From contig NZ_WXEX01000002.1 of assembly GCF_009877435.1 (NCBI RefSeq), forward strand, positions 186,001 to 250,000: DNA of 64,000 nucleotides, read 5' to 3'. The notes beneath the pieces were generated by a model. The model did no database searches, was not told the origin of the DNA, and was given only the letters and a program-made list of their open reading frames with translations. Position 1 is the stretch's first letter; every line of letters starts with the position of its first letter. Source of the DNA: Heliomicrobium gestii (lineage in GTDB: Bacteria > Bacillota > Desulfitobacteriia > Heliobacteriales > Heliobacteriaceae). Of this stretch, positions 7,341 to 15,622 are shown one piece after another. The position numbers and the translations under genes were made by a program.

Positions 7341-8494
7341 GGCCGCCCTCCTTCGCGTAAATGTGATGCGCCGCCGCTCACCGCAAAGCGCTCATAGCGG
7401 TAGAAGGTGGCGCACGTCCCTTCATGAGAGACCATGCAGGGGCCGATGGGGCGGGCGGGTTCACAGCCGCTGGCGAAGAGGGGGCAGTCAAAGGGCGTCT
7501 TCTTGCCTTTGAGGATCTCCCCGCACAGACAGCCCTTCGGAGGCGCGGCCGGCGTCATTTCGAGGGGAAAGCGGACTTCAGCGTCCCAGGAAGCCAGGGC
7601 CGGCTTCAGTTTCATGGCGCTCGCCGGCACCGTTCCCAACCCGCGCCAATGGCCTTCTTGCAGGTCAAAACAGCGCGCCATGGCGTCAAGAGCCGCACGG
7701 TTGCCCTCTTCCTTAACCGCTCGTCCATAGGCGTTGACGACACTCGGGCGGCCTTCCTGGAGCAGTTGGGCCAGATGATCGACGGCGCTGAGCAGTTCCA
7801 GGGGCTCAAAACCGGCCACCACCCCGGGCAGGCCCAATTGGCGGGAGAGAAAATCCCAATAGCCGCGGCCGGTGATCATGCTCACATGGCCGGGCAACAG
7901 GATGCCGTCGACCTGCAGTTCCGGATCGGGCAAAAGAGCGGCCATGGCCGGCGGGGTGAGCTTGTGCAGCGAATAGATGAAAAAGTTGTCCCGGCCCTCG
8001 CGAACGGCCTGTTCGATCGTCACCGCCGCTGTCGGCGCCGTCGTTTCAAAGCCGACACCGACAAAGATGACGGCCTGTTGCGGGTTCTCCCGCGCAATCG
8101 CCAAGGCGTCCAGGGAGGAGTAGACAATCCGCACATCGGCGCCGCGGGCCTTTTCCTCCTGCAAGGTCGTCCGGCTGCCAGGAACCTTCATCATGTCGCC
8201 AAAGGTGGCGATGATCGCCCCAGGCTGGCCGGCGAGGGCGATGATCCGGTCAATGTCGCTGTAGTCGCTGACACAGACGGGGCAACCGGGTCCGCTCATC
8301 AGGTTCACATGGGGCTTTAACAGTTCCCGCACACCTGTTCGCGAGATGGCCGCCGTATGGGTGCCGCAGAACTCCATCACATTGGCCCGCCGCCCCAACC
8401 GTTGGGTCAGCCGGTCCAGGCTATCCCGCACCCGCTGCGCCATCTGCTGTCCCATTTCGGGATCGCGGAACCGCTTGAGGATCTCCTTGTGCAA
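7337..8494 (-). CDS. hypD: HypD, [4Fe-4S] scaffold for Fe(CN)2CO assembly
   Basis: HypD with HypC holds the iron while CN and CO ligands are attached. The family motifs are all present: MEFCGTHTAAISRTG, MSGPGCPVCVS, TFGDMMKVPGS, GFETTAPTAA, LPGHVSMITG, and the cysteine-rich CLCGEILKG / CPLFASGCEP / GPCMVSHEGTC region that binds the iron-sulfur cluster. The start is a TTG at 8494 with GGGGAGG 9 nt upstream. The tail after the last cysteines (YRYERFAVSGGAS...) is typical. It is 80 nt downstream of hypC and coupled to hypE. Confidence 0.97.
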   Translation of the reverse strand: MHKEILKRFRDPEMGQQMAQRVRDSLDRLTQRLGRRANVMEFCGTHTAAISRTGVRELLKPHVNLMSGPGCPVCVSDYSDIDRIIALAGQPGAIIATFGDMMKVPGSRTTLQEEKARGADVRIVYSSLDALAIARENPQQAVIFVGVGFETTAPTAAVTIEQAVREGRDNFFIYSLHKLTPPAMAALLPDPELQVDGILLPGHVSMITGRGYWDFLSRQLGLPGVVAGFEPLELLSAVDHLAQLLQEGRPSVVNAYGRAVKEEGNRAALDAMARCFDLQEGHWRGLGTVPASAMKLKPALASWDAEVRFPLEMTPAAPPKGCLCGEILKGKKTPFDCPLFASGCEPARPIGPCMVSHEGTCATFYRYERFAVSGGASHLREGGRP

Positions 8495-8574
8495 CAGAAT
8501 TCGCCTCCCCGCGTTGTGCTTAGGCCCTGCTAAGGACTTGCTTATGAATGACTTGCCACCTGAATAGGCTCCGC

Positions 8575-8811
8575 TTACGATCCACTTCGAGTCGCCGCCA
8601 GGATCTCCTCCCAGGCCTTCAGGCTGTCGAGGGCGGCCTCTTCGTCTAGAATCTGAACGGCGAAACCGGCATGGACGATGACATAATCGCCCACCTTCGC
8701 TTCCGGGACCAGGGTGAGCCCGACGGTTCTTTTATTGCCAAAGGACTCCACCTCTGCCAAAAAACCGCCCTCTTGGATGGCGATGATCCGCGACGGAGCA
8801 GCCAGACACAT
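8575..8811 (-). CDS. hypC: HypC, hydrogenase assembly chaperone
   Basis: A 78-residue member of the HypC/HupF family. The N-terminal MCLAAPSRI carries Cys2, the residue that binds iron and contacts the large-subunit precursor. GDYVIVHAGFAVQILDEEAA is the conserved second motif. GGAGG-type sequence within the end of hypF precedes the ATG, and the intergenic gap to hypF is 3 nt, so translation is likely coupled. Confidence 0.96.
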   Translation of the reverse strand: MCLAAPSRIIAIQEGGFLAEVESFGNKRTVGLTLVPEAKVGDYVIVHAGFAVQILDEEAALDSLKAWEEILAATRSGS

Positions 8812-8814
8812 GGG

Positions 8815-11388
8815 TCATACCCCCCTCCACAAACTGATGACGCCCTGACCGAGGGCGAGGCCGCCGTCATTGGCCGGCGCGCGGCTAGGAAACAGGACGC
8901 GAAATCCCCGCCGCGCCAACAGGCGGCGAGCCAGTGTAAACAGGTAGGGATTCTGAAACACACCGCCGCCCAAGGCGACGCAATCGATGCCGCTTGCATC
9001 CCGCACAGTCAAAAGGGCCGCTTCGGCCATGCGGACCAGGGTGTTGTGAAAGCGGCTGGCGATGACCTCGATGGCGACGCCCGACTCCCGATCCGCCAAG
9101 ATCGCCGACAGGAGCGGCGCATAATCGATCGCGCCAGGGGCTTCGCCGGAAAGGCCGCCCGTTGCCTCAGGAAGCGTAAACGGGTACGCCCCGTCGGCCA
9201 GCGCCGCCTCCACCAGGCCGTCAACGGGCGTTCCGGCAGCGCCTCCGAGAACGCTGTGATCGAGAACCGGTTCTCGCTCCTCACAGCCGGTCAACCCCAG
9301 GCGCAGGCGCACCCGCTCGCCCAGTTCGATCGCCGCCTGACCGTCATAACTGTTTTCCAGGCAGAGGCCGAGCAGGGCGGCGACGGCGTCGAAGAGCCGG
9401 CCGGCGCTGGAGACGAGCGGCGTATTCAGCCTTTTTTCCGCCATGCGGCGGGCGTTTTCGATCGGAACCAACCGTTCCGGAAAGAGTGTTTTTGCCTTTG
9501 CCCAACCGGCGTCGCCGAAGGCCTCGCCCAAAAAAGCGGACGCCGTCAGCCAAGGCCGGCGAATCGCCGCTTCCCCGCCGGGAAGGGGAACGGGCCGCAG
9601 CCAGAAATGGCGTCGGTAGTCCCGCAGATCGCCGCTGAGGATCTCAAACCCCCGGATGCCGCCATCTTCCCCTGCCCCGGTTCCGTCGAGGATGACGCCG
9701 ATGGCCGGTCCTGTCTCGCCGTTATCGGCCAGGACAGCGGCCAGGTGGGCGTGGTGATGCTGGACTTCGTCAACCGGCAGGCCGGTTGTCGGAGGCGCTG
9801 CCGCATCGCGTGCCGGGAGGTCAGCCTCGGGAGAAGCCGCTCCAGCAATCGCCGGACATCGCGCTCGGGCGATCTCCTCGGCCAGCGCCGTAATGCGGTA
9901 CTGGGGATGACCATCTCGGGCCACCCGCTGTGGCGCCAGATCGAGAAGACGCTGCAAATTTTCACAACTCTCCAGGTAGTTGTCGCGGCCCTCACGGGTA
10001 TCTACATGGCCGATGTGCTGGCTCAGGTAGGCGGCGCCGCGCCCGAAGAGGGCGAAGGTGTTTTTCGTCTCCGCTCCGGCGGCCAGGACTGTCCGGTCAG
10101 GGACACCCTTCGGCCAGGGGATCGGGATCCCTTCGGGCACATAACCGCGGGAACGGCGGTAAAACTGAAGAACGCCGTCGATATACCGGACGACGGAGTC
10201 GTCGGCGCGGCTGACGATCTCGCGGTCGTGGAAGACAAAGGCGTCGGCGATGCCGTTTAATTGAGCGAGAGCCGCCCCATTGTCCCGGACGAGGGGCAGT
10301 CCCCCGGCGTTTCCCGAGGTCATGACGAGCAGGTCGAGGGAATCGTCAAAGAGCAGGTGATGAAGCGGCGTATAGGGCAACATGGCCCCCAGGGTGCTTG
10401 TTCCCGGCGCCAGGTTCTCCGGCAGTCCGGCATCCCCTCGCCGCTCCAGAATGACGATCGGCGCCTCCGGTCCTGAGAGCGCCGCCTCCTCCTGATCGCT
10501 GATGCGGCACAAGCGGTGAAGGGTGGCCAGATCCCGTCCCATCACCGCCAAAGCCTTGGCCGGTCGCCTTTTGCGCCGGCGCAGTTCGGCGATGGCGGCG
10601 CTGTTGCGACCGTCGCAGACAAGGTGGAAACCGCCCAGCCCCTTGAGGGCAATGATCTTCCCTCGTTCCATCCATTCCCGGAAGGCGCCGGCCCAGTGAC
10701 CGGGCCTCTCCCGCCCGTCTTCGTCGGCAAACCAGACACGGGGGCCGCAGGCGGGGCAGGCCGTGGGCTGGGCGTGAAAGCGGCGATCAAGGGGATCGTC
10801 GTATTCACGGCGGCAGTCCGGGCACATGGGAAAAGAGGCCATGGTCGTCTGCGCCCGATCATAGGGGACTTGACGGATGATGGTGAAACGGGGGCCGCAG
10901 TGGGTGCAGTTGGTAAAGGGGTACCGGTAGTGGCGGTCAGCCTGATCGGCAAGTTCGCGGCGGCAGTCGGGGCAGAGCGCCACATCGGGAGGGATGCGCG
11001 CGATCGCCCGATCGTTTGCCTTTGCGCTCGCCCCATCGTCATTGATCCCCACGGCGGATTCGCTTGTGATGATGGAGAAGTCGCGAAAGCCCTCGACCGG
11101 CGCTTCCCGGACCTGCACCGCGATGATGCGGCTCAGGGGCGGCGCTTCGTTTCTAAGCGCCTGCAAAAAGGCGTCGATCGCTTCCGCAGCGCCTTCCATC
11201 CGGATCTCCACACCGGCCGCTCCGTTGCGCACCCAGCCGGCCAGGCTGAACCGCAAGGCCTGCCGGTAGACAAAGGGTCGGAAACCGACGCCCTGAACGG
11301 TGCCGGTCACCAGGATCGTTCGCGCCACCCGGTTGTCGGCGTACCGCGGGAACCCATCCTTTTCTGCCCGGCCCTTGTCGCCCGTCAT
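8815..11388 (-). CDS. hypF: HypF, carbamoyltransferase for cyanide-ligand synthesis
   Basis: HypF converts carbamoyl phosphate and ATP to carbamoyl-adenylate and transfers the carbamoyl group to HypE. Domains in order: acylphosphatase-like (TGTVQGVGFRPFVYRQAL, residues about 25-110), two zinc-finger blocks (CPDCRRE/CTHCGPRF and CPDCRREY/CPACGPRVW), YrdC-like (KALAVMGRDLA region) and Kae1-like (VQHHHAHLAAVLADN; DGTGAGEDG). The start is taken at 11388 because ATG there overlaps the hypB stop as ATGA; a start at 11433 would overlap hypB by 49 nt. The result is 857 residues, longer than average owing to extra residues before the first domain and around 580-600. Confidence 0.96.
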   Translation of the reverse strand: MTGDKGRAEKDGFPRYADNRVARTILVTGTVQGVGFRPFVYRQALRFSLAGWVRNGAAGVEIRMEGAAEAIDAFLQALRNEAPPLSRIIAVQVREAPVEGFRDFSIITSESAVGINDDGASAKANDRAIARIPPDVALCPDCRRELADQADRHYRYPFTNCTHCGPRFTIIRQVPYDRAQTTMASFPMCPDCRREYDDPLDRRFHAQPTACPACGPRVWFADEDGRERPGHWAGAFREWMERGKIIALKGLGGFHLVCDGRNSAAIAELRRRKRRPAKALAVMGRDLATLHRLCRISDQEEAALSGPEAPIVILERRGDAGLPENLAPGTSTLGAMLPYTPLHHLLFDDSLDLLVMTSGNAGGLPLVRDNGAALAQLNGIADAFVFHDREIVSRADDSVVRYIDGVLQFYRRSRGYVPEGIPIPWPKGVPDRTVLAAGAETKNTFALFGRGAAYLSQHIGHVDTREGRDNYLESCENLQRLLDLAPQRVARDGHPQYRITALAEEIARARCPAIAGAASPEADLPARDAAAPPTTGLPVDEVQHHHAHLAAVLADNGETGPAIGVILDGTGAGEDGGIRGFEILSGDLRDYRRHFWLRPVPLPGGEAAIRRPWLTASAFLGEAFGDAGWAKAKTLFPERLVPIENARRMAEKRLNTPLVSSAGRLFDAVAALLGLCLENSYDGQAAIELGERVRLRLGLTGCEEREPVLDHSVLGGAAGTPVDGLVEAALADGAYPFTLPEATGGLSGEAPGAIDYAPLLSAILADRESGVAIEVIASRFHNTLVRMAEAALLTVRDASGIDCVALGGGVFQNPYLFTLARRLLARRGFRVLFPSRAPANDGGLALGQGVISLWRGV

Positions 11389-12044
11389 CGCCGGCGACGC
11401 TCCTCCGCCTGGTTCGACAGCCAGTCGATCCACCGGTCCATCCCTTCTCCTGTGCGGGCAGACAGGTCAAACCGGGGCAGACCGGGGTGGATCTGTCCCA
11501 GATCGGCGGCCAGTTCGTCAAGGCGAAAGTCGGTGAAGGGCAGCAGGTCGATCTTGTTGAGGAGCAAGGCCCCTGCCTCGCGAAACATGAGCGGGTACTT
11601 GGGCACCTTGTCATTGCCTTCTGTCGTGGACAGAACGACGACCTTCATGGCCTCACCGAGGTCAAACTCGGCTGGACAGACCAGATTGCCCACGTTCTCT
11701 ACAATCAACAGGTCGAGGTTGTCCAGGTCGAAGGCAGGCAGCACATCACGAACCATGGCGGCGTCGAGGTGACACGCGCCGTGGGTGTTGATCTGAACGA
11801 CAGGGATACCGAGGCGGGCGATCCGTTCGGCATCCTTGGTGGTCGCCACATCTCCCTCGATCACGGCGACGCGCAGTCGCTCCTTGACAGCAGCCAGCGT
11901 CTTTTCCAGCAGCGTTGTTTTGCCAGCGCCGGGCGAACTCATCAGGTTGAGCAGGAGCAGTCCCTTTTCCTCCATCAACCGGCGGATTTCGCCAGCGACG
12001 GCCGCGTTGGCGCCGAGCAGGTTTTGACCCAGTTTGATCTGCAT
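11385..12044 (-). CDS. hypB: HypB, GTPase for nickel insertion
   Basis: HypB drives nickel delivery to the hydrogenase large subunit with HypA. It is a SIMIBI GTPase with the P-loop SSPGAGKTTLLEKT, a switch region with VIEGDVATTKDAERI, metal-site residues in NTHGACHLDA, IVENVGNLVCP, and the guanine motif NKID. The start is at 12044 (MQIKLGQNLL), 1 nt after hypA; the longer frame to 12269 overlaps hypA completely. At 219 residues it lacks the His-rich nickel-storage N-terminus and the CxxCGC motif of E. coli HypB, so nickel storage would have to occur elsewhere. Confidence 0.96.
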   Translation of the reverse strand: MQIKLGQNLLGANAAVAGEIRRLMEEKGLLLLNLMSSPGAGKTTLLEKTLAAVKERLRVAVIEGDVATTKDAERIARLGIPVVQINTHGACHLDAAMVRDVLPAFDLDNLDLLIVENVGNLVCPAEFDLGEAMKVVVLSTTEGNDKVPKYPLMFREAGALLLNKIDLLPFTDFRLDELAADLGQIHPGLPRFDLSARTGEGMDRWIDWLSNQAEERRRR

Positions 12045-12045
12045 A

Positions 12046-12393
12046 TCAATCACCCTCAAAGTAGTCGATTTGCAACTCCCGGCCCTGGATGATCTCGATG
12101 GCAAAGCCGCCGCAATCGGGACAGAGAAAGCCAAAGTTCCCTTCGACGGCAAACTCGACGCCGCAACTGCCGCAGCGCCCCCGTGTCTCCCGTTCCTCGA
12201 TCTCGAGTTCCGCCTCCGGGGCAAAGAGGGGTTGTTCCCGCAGGACAGTGAAGGCGAATTGGAGCGCATCGGGCAGGGCGTGGGTCAAGGCGCCGACAGT
12301 GAGCTTGACCTTCTTGATCCGGGCGATGTTGTGCCGGTCCGCTTCGCGAGCCAGCACATCGACGAGACTTTCCATGAGCGCCATTTCGTGCAT
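12046..12393 (-). CDS. hypA: HypA, nickel metallochaperone
   Basis: A 115-residue nickel/zinc chaperone. The nickel ligand His2 is in MHEMALMESLVD. The zinc ribbon has CGSCG and CPDCGG (Cys pairs near residues 74/77 and 90/93). It precedes hypB by 1 nt and follows the protease gene hupD by 64 nt on the same strand. Confidence 0.96.
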   Translation of the reverse strand: MHEMALMESLVDVLAREADRHNIARIKKVKLTVGALTHALPDALQFAFTVLREQPLFAPEAELEIEERETRGRCGSCGVEFAVEGNFGFLCPDCGGFAIEIIQGRELQIDYFEGD

Positions 12394-12457
12394 GCAGGCG
12401 TCCCTCCCGCCATTTCCAAGCGTTATCGCCTGTTATGGGATGTGATCAATCTGTGTT

Positions 12458-12961
12458 TTATGGCTTCGGCGTCGCCGGAAGGCCCCAGTGCACCAGTTGT
12501 TCCAGCGCCGCCTCGATCACACCGGGCAGAACGGCGGCTACGGTCGGTGACAGTTCTGTTCCCCACTCCAGGCTTTCCGGTTGGACGCCGATGAGGACCA
12601 TCTCGGCGGGCAGCGTCCCGCGCAGGTTAGCCAGGGCCAGCACCTCCTGAAAGCCCATCTGGTGCTGGGACATCTTTACCCCCAGGTAACTGGGCAGTTG
12701 TTCCTTTTCCAAGCGGACAAGGGTACCGGGCGCTTTGCCGGCGTTCACGGCGTCAATGCAGAGAAAGTGGCTCGCCTCTTCCAGGTGATCCAACAGCAAG
12801 AGACCAAGCGTCCCGCCGTCGATCAACTCCACTTCGGGCGCGAAATCATAGCCGGCTTCCATCCGGCGAATGGCGTGAACACCGAGGCCCTCATCGGTAA
12901 AGAGGAGATTGCCGAGGCCCATGATAATGATCTTTCTTTCTTTATCTTGCTTTTTTTCCAT
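12458..12961 (-). CDS. hupD: hydrogenase maturation endopeptidase (HupD/HyaD)
   Basis: This protease cleaves the C-terminal peptide of the large subunit after nickel insertion. The M52 family pattern is clear: GLGNLLFTDEGLGVHAIRRM with the nickel-sensing Glu/Asp, ELIDGGTLGLLLLD, FLCIDAVNAGK and the MSQHQMGF segment with a conserved His. The length of 167 is typical. The first ATG (12961) has AAAGGGG 5 nt upstream and gives a Lys-rich extension (EKKQDKERK) ahead of the fold. Its substrate is surely HupL at 13880. Confidence 0.93.
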   Translation of the reverse strand: MEKKQDKERKIIIMGLGNLLFTDEGLGVHAIRRMEAGYDFAPEVELIDGGTLGLLLLDHLEEASHFLCIDAVNAGKAPGTLVRLEKEQLPSYLGVKMSQHQMGFQEVLALANLRGTLPAEMVLIGVQPESLEWGTELSPTVAAVLPGVIEAALEQLVHWGLPATPKP

Positions 12962-13165
12962 CGATGCCCCTTTCTGCCAGAAGAACGGCGGGGCAACCGA
13001 AACGCCGCAATGGCGCAGGTCACCCCAAACAACATAATCACAGCGTTATTGTTCCCTATTGTAGCATTCGGAACTTGGTTTGCCTATGTGCAATCATTGC
13101 TAACGCGGTCTTCCTTACAGACCCCCGTAACGCAACGGAAAGCCAAAAAGGAGTAGACCAGCCGC
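12962..13165. other. 204-nt gap between hupC and hupD
   Basis: The only sizeable break inside the hydrogenase locus. No terminator hairpin is evident. A TACAAT reading leftward (about 13059-13064) could serve a second promoter for hupD-hyp, but no convincing -35 accompanies it. Confidence 0.4.
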
Positions 13166-13867
13166 TTAGGCGTTGCCGTTGTCGTGGCAGTCAAACTTAT
13201 AACCGCTGACCATGGACGAGAGGGTGCCGTTGCGGGCGAACATGTCGTGGCGGATCGACAGGTAGAGGTGGACGATGACAAAGGCCACGATCCCCCATGC
13301 CATCATTCGGTGCATCATGTGAACGGTGAAGCTCTGCCCCAGCAGGGTGAAGACCCAGCCGAAAGCGCTGCCGACCAGACCGTTGGGGTGGAGTTCGCCG
13401 TACATGGCCAGACCGGTGATCGACATGAAGACCGAACCGACCATAATAAAGCCGAAGTAGGCCAGGTTGGCCACCGGGTTATGGCCCAGGTGTTCATCGT
13501 GGTGATGTTTCAGAAAGAGGTAGCTGAGGAGTACATCGAAAAACTCGAGCCAGAACTCCTTCTGCCAGGGCCAGTGGTGGCTGCGGGCGTATTCGTTGCC
13601 CACGAAGGCCCAATACAGGCGAAAGTGGTAGGCGGCGATGAAGACATAGCCGGCGGCGATGTGCCACATAAAGGATTTGCCCATCCAAAAGACGGTCGTC
13701 GCCTCGCCGTTGACGGCCATCGGCTTGAGGACGGGGTTGCCGATGTAAAGACCTGTCGCCATCAGGATGACGATGCAGAGGGCGTTCACCCAGTGGTAGA
13801 ACCGAACCGGCAGTTCCCACACATAGACTGTCTGCAAGCAGCGCAGGCCCGATTTCATAGCTTCCAT
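13166..13867 (-). CDS. hupC: HupC, membrane cytochrome b of the uptake hydrogenase
   Basis: A b-type cytochrome that takes electrons from HupSL into the quinone pool. Membrane helices occur around RFYHWVNALCIVILMATGLYIG, IAAGYVFIAAYHFRLYW, LAYFGFIMVGSVFMSITGLAMYG and MMAWGIVAFVIVHLYLS, and these carry the expected haem histidines (FYHW, AAYH, MMHRMMAWG, VHLYLS). Length 233 matches the Ni/Fe-hydrogenase cytochrome b family. It starts 12 nt after hupL, so the three structural genes are one unit. Confidence 0.95.
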   Translation of the reverse strand: MEAMKSGLRCLQTVYVWELPVRFYHWVNALCIVILMATGLYIGNPVLKPMAVNGEATTVFWMGKSFMWHIAAGYVFIAAYHFRLYWAFVGNEYARSHHWPWQKEFWLEFFDVLLSYLFLKHHHDEHLGHNPVANLAYFGFIMVGSVFMSITGLAMYGELHPNGLVGSAFGWVFTLLGQSFTVHMMHRMMAWGIVAFVIVHLYLSIRHDMFARNGTLSSMVSGYKFDCHDNGNA

Positions 13868-13879
13868 GGCCCTACCTCC

Positions 13880-15616
13880 TTACCGCAAGACATCGATCGT
13901 GGTGATCTCCTGGTTCTCCGTGTCGGTCAGGTGAGCGGCGCAGGCCAAACAGGGGTCGAAGGAGTGAATGGTCCGCAACAGTTCGACCGGTTCCTCCGGC
14001 TTGGCCAGGGGCGTGCCGATAAGGGCGGCTTCGATGGCGCCGCGCTGGTTTTTGTGGTCTTTCGGCGAGCCGTTCCAAGTCGTCGGGACGACACACTGGT
14101 AGTTGGCGATTTTGCCGTTTTGAATATGGCTCCAGTGGCCCAGGGCGCCGCGGGGCGCTTCGGCGATGCCGACACCCTTGCAATCCTTCTCCCAGGTCGA
14201 CGGTTCCCAGCGCTCTTTGTTGAAGGTGGTCTGATCGCCGTTCTTGACATTGGCGACCAATTCGTTGAAAAACTGCTTCAGCCAGGTGGCGCAGAGCTTC
14301 GTCTCGATGCCGCGGGCCGCCGTCCGGCCGAGGGTGGAGAAGAGGGCTTCGGGACCGACGCCGAGACCGCCGAGGACCTTGTCGACTTCGCTCTTGACGA
14401 GGTCATGGGCCTTGCAATCCTTTTTGGCATAGGCGACGAGCATGCGGGCCAGGGGACCCACTTCGACGGACTTTTCCCGCCAGCGCGGCGATTTGAGCCA
14501 CGAGTAGGCCTGATTAAAGGCGCCCGATTCGTCGAGGGTCTTGTAGGGCGGCTTGGGACCGGTGTAGTTGATGTTGGTCTCGCCTTCCCATGGGTGCAGG
14601 CCGCTCTTGGAGTTTTTGTACCAGGAGTGGTCCGTGTATTCCAGGATCTGCTCGGGATCGCGGGGATCCACGTCAAGGACCTCGCCGAGGTTTTTGTTGA
14701 GGATGACGCCGCGCGGGAAGAGGAAGCCCGAGGGGTCATTGATGTGGGTGGTGGGCAGGTCGCCGTAGCAGAGGAAGTTGCCCACGCCGCCGCCGTAGGC
14801 CGCCGAGTCCTTGTAGAAGGAGGCGATGGCCAGCAGGTCCGGAACATACACCTGCTCGACAAACTCCATGGCCTCGTCGATGAGCTTGCCGATCATGTTG
14901 AAGCGCTCGATGTTGACGGCGTTGTCGCTGTTGATGTCGATGGGCGCGGTCATGCCGCCCACAACATAGTTGGGGTGAGGGTTCTTGCCGCCGAAGATGG
15001 TGTGGATCTTGACGATCTCCTTCTGCCAGGAGAGGGCCTCCAGGTAGTGGGCGACCGCCATCAGGTTGGCTTCCGGCGGCAGTTTGTAGGCTGGATGGCC
15101 CCAGTAGGCGTTGGCGAAGATGCCCAGCTGGCCGCTGTCAACAAAAGTCTTCAGCTTGGTCTGCACATCTTTGAAATAGCCGGCCGTCGACTTGGGCCAG
15201 CGGGAGATGCTCTGAGCCAGTTGGGCCGTGGCAGCCGGGTCGGCTTTCAGTGCGTTCGGGATGTCCACCCAGTCGGGGGCGTGCAGGTGATAGAAGTGAA
15301 CCACATGGTCGTGGACATAAAGGGCGGTAAACATGATGTTGCGGATCAGTTCGGCGTTTTTGGGGATGCGGATCTTGAGGGCGTCCTCGACGGAACGCAC
15401 CGAGGCAAGGGCGTGGATGGTGGTGCAGACGCCGCAGATGCGCTGGACGAGCGCCCAGGCGTCCCGGGGATCGCGGTCACGCAGGATGATCTCAAGGCCG
15501 CGGATCATGGTGCCGGCGCTGACGGCGTCGACGATCTTGCCGCCCTCTACCTTGGCTTCCACACGCAGGTGGCCTTCAATCCGTGTGACAGGGTCGACGA
15601 CGATGCGTTCTGCCAT
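13880..15616 (-). CDS. hupL: HupL, [NiFe]-hydrogenase large subunit
   Basis: The large subunit holding the Ni-Fe active site. Both nickel motifs are intact: RICGVC (Cys61, Cys64) near the N-terminus and DPCLACAAH (Cys556, Cys559) near the C-terminus. Sixteen residues follow His562 (LTDTENQEITTIDVLR), the peptide expected to be removed by HupD. The N-terminal VDPVTRIEGHLRVE is the family signature. At 578 residues it fits group 1 membrane-bound uptake enzymes. It is 6 nt downstream of hupS. Confidence 0.98.
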   Translation of the reverse strand: MAERIVVDPVTRIEGHLRVEAKVEGGKIVDAVSAGTMIRGLEIILRDRDPRDAWALVQRICGVCTTIHALASVRSVEDALKIRIPKNAELIRNIMFTALYVHDHVVHFYHLHAPDWVDIPNALKADPAATAQLAQSISRWPKSTAGYFKDVQTKLKTFVDSGQLGIFANAYWGHPAYKLPPEANLMAVAHYLEALSWQKEIVKIHTIFGGKNPHPNYVVGGMTAPIDINSDNAVNIERFNMIGKLIDEAMEFVEQVYVPDLLAIASFYKDSAAYGGGVGNFLCYGDLPTTHINDPSGFLFPRGVILNKNLGEVLDVDPRDPEQILEYTDHSWYKNSKSGLHPWEGETNINYTGPKPPYKTLDESGAFNQAYSWLKSPRWREKSVEVGPLARMLVAYAKKDCKAHDLVKSEVDKVLGGLGVGPEALFSTLGRTAARGIETKLCATWLKQFFNELVANVKNGDQTTFNKERWEPSTWEKDCKGVGIAEAPRGALGHWSHIQNGKIANYQCVVPTTWNGSPKDHKNQRGAIEAALIGTPLAKPEEPVELLRTIHSFDPCLACAAHLTDTENQEITTIDVLR

Positions 15617-15622
15617 TTATGT

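Noticed and set aside
8671-10260. 529-codon plus-strand frame opposite hypC/hypF
   Set aside because: Mirror of hypF codon use, no recognisable domains or ribosome site.
10516-11772. 418-codon plus-strand frame opposite hypF/hypB
   Set aside because: Antisense to well-supported genes; composition typical of shadow frames.
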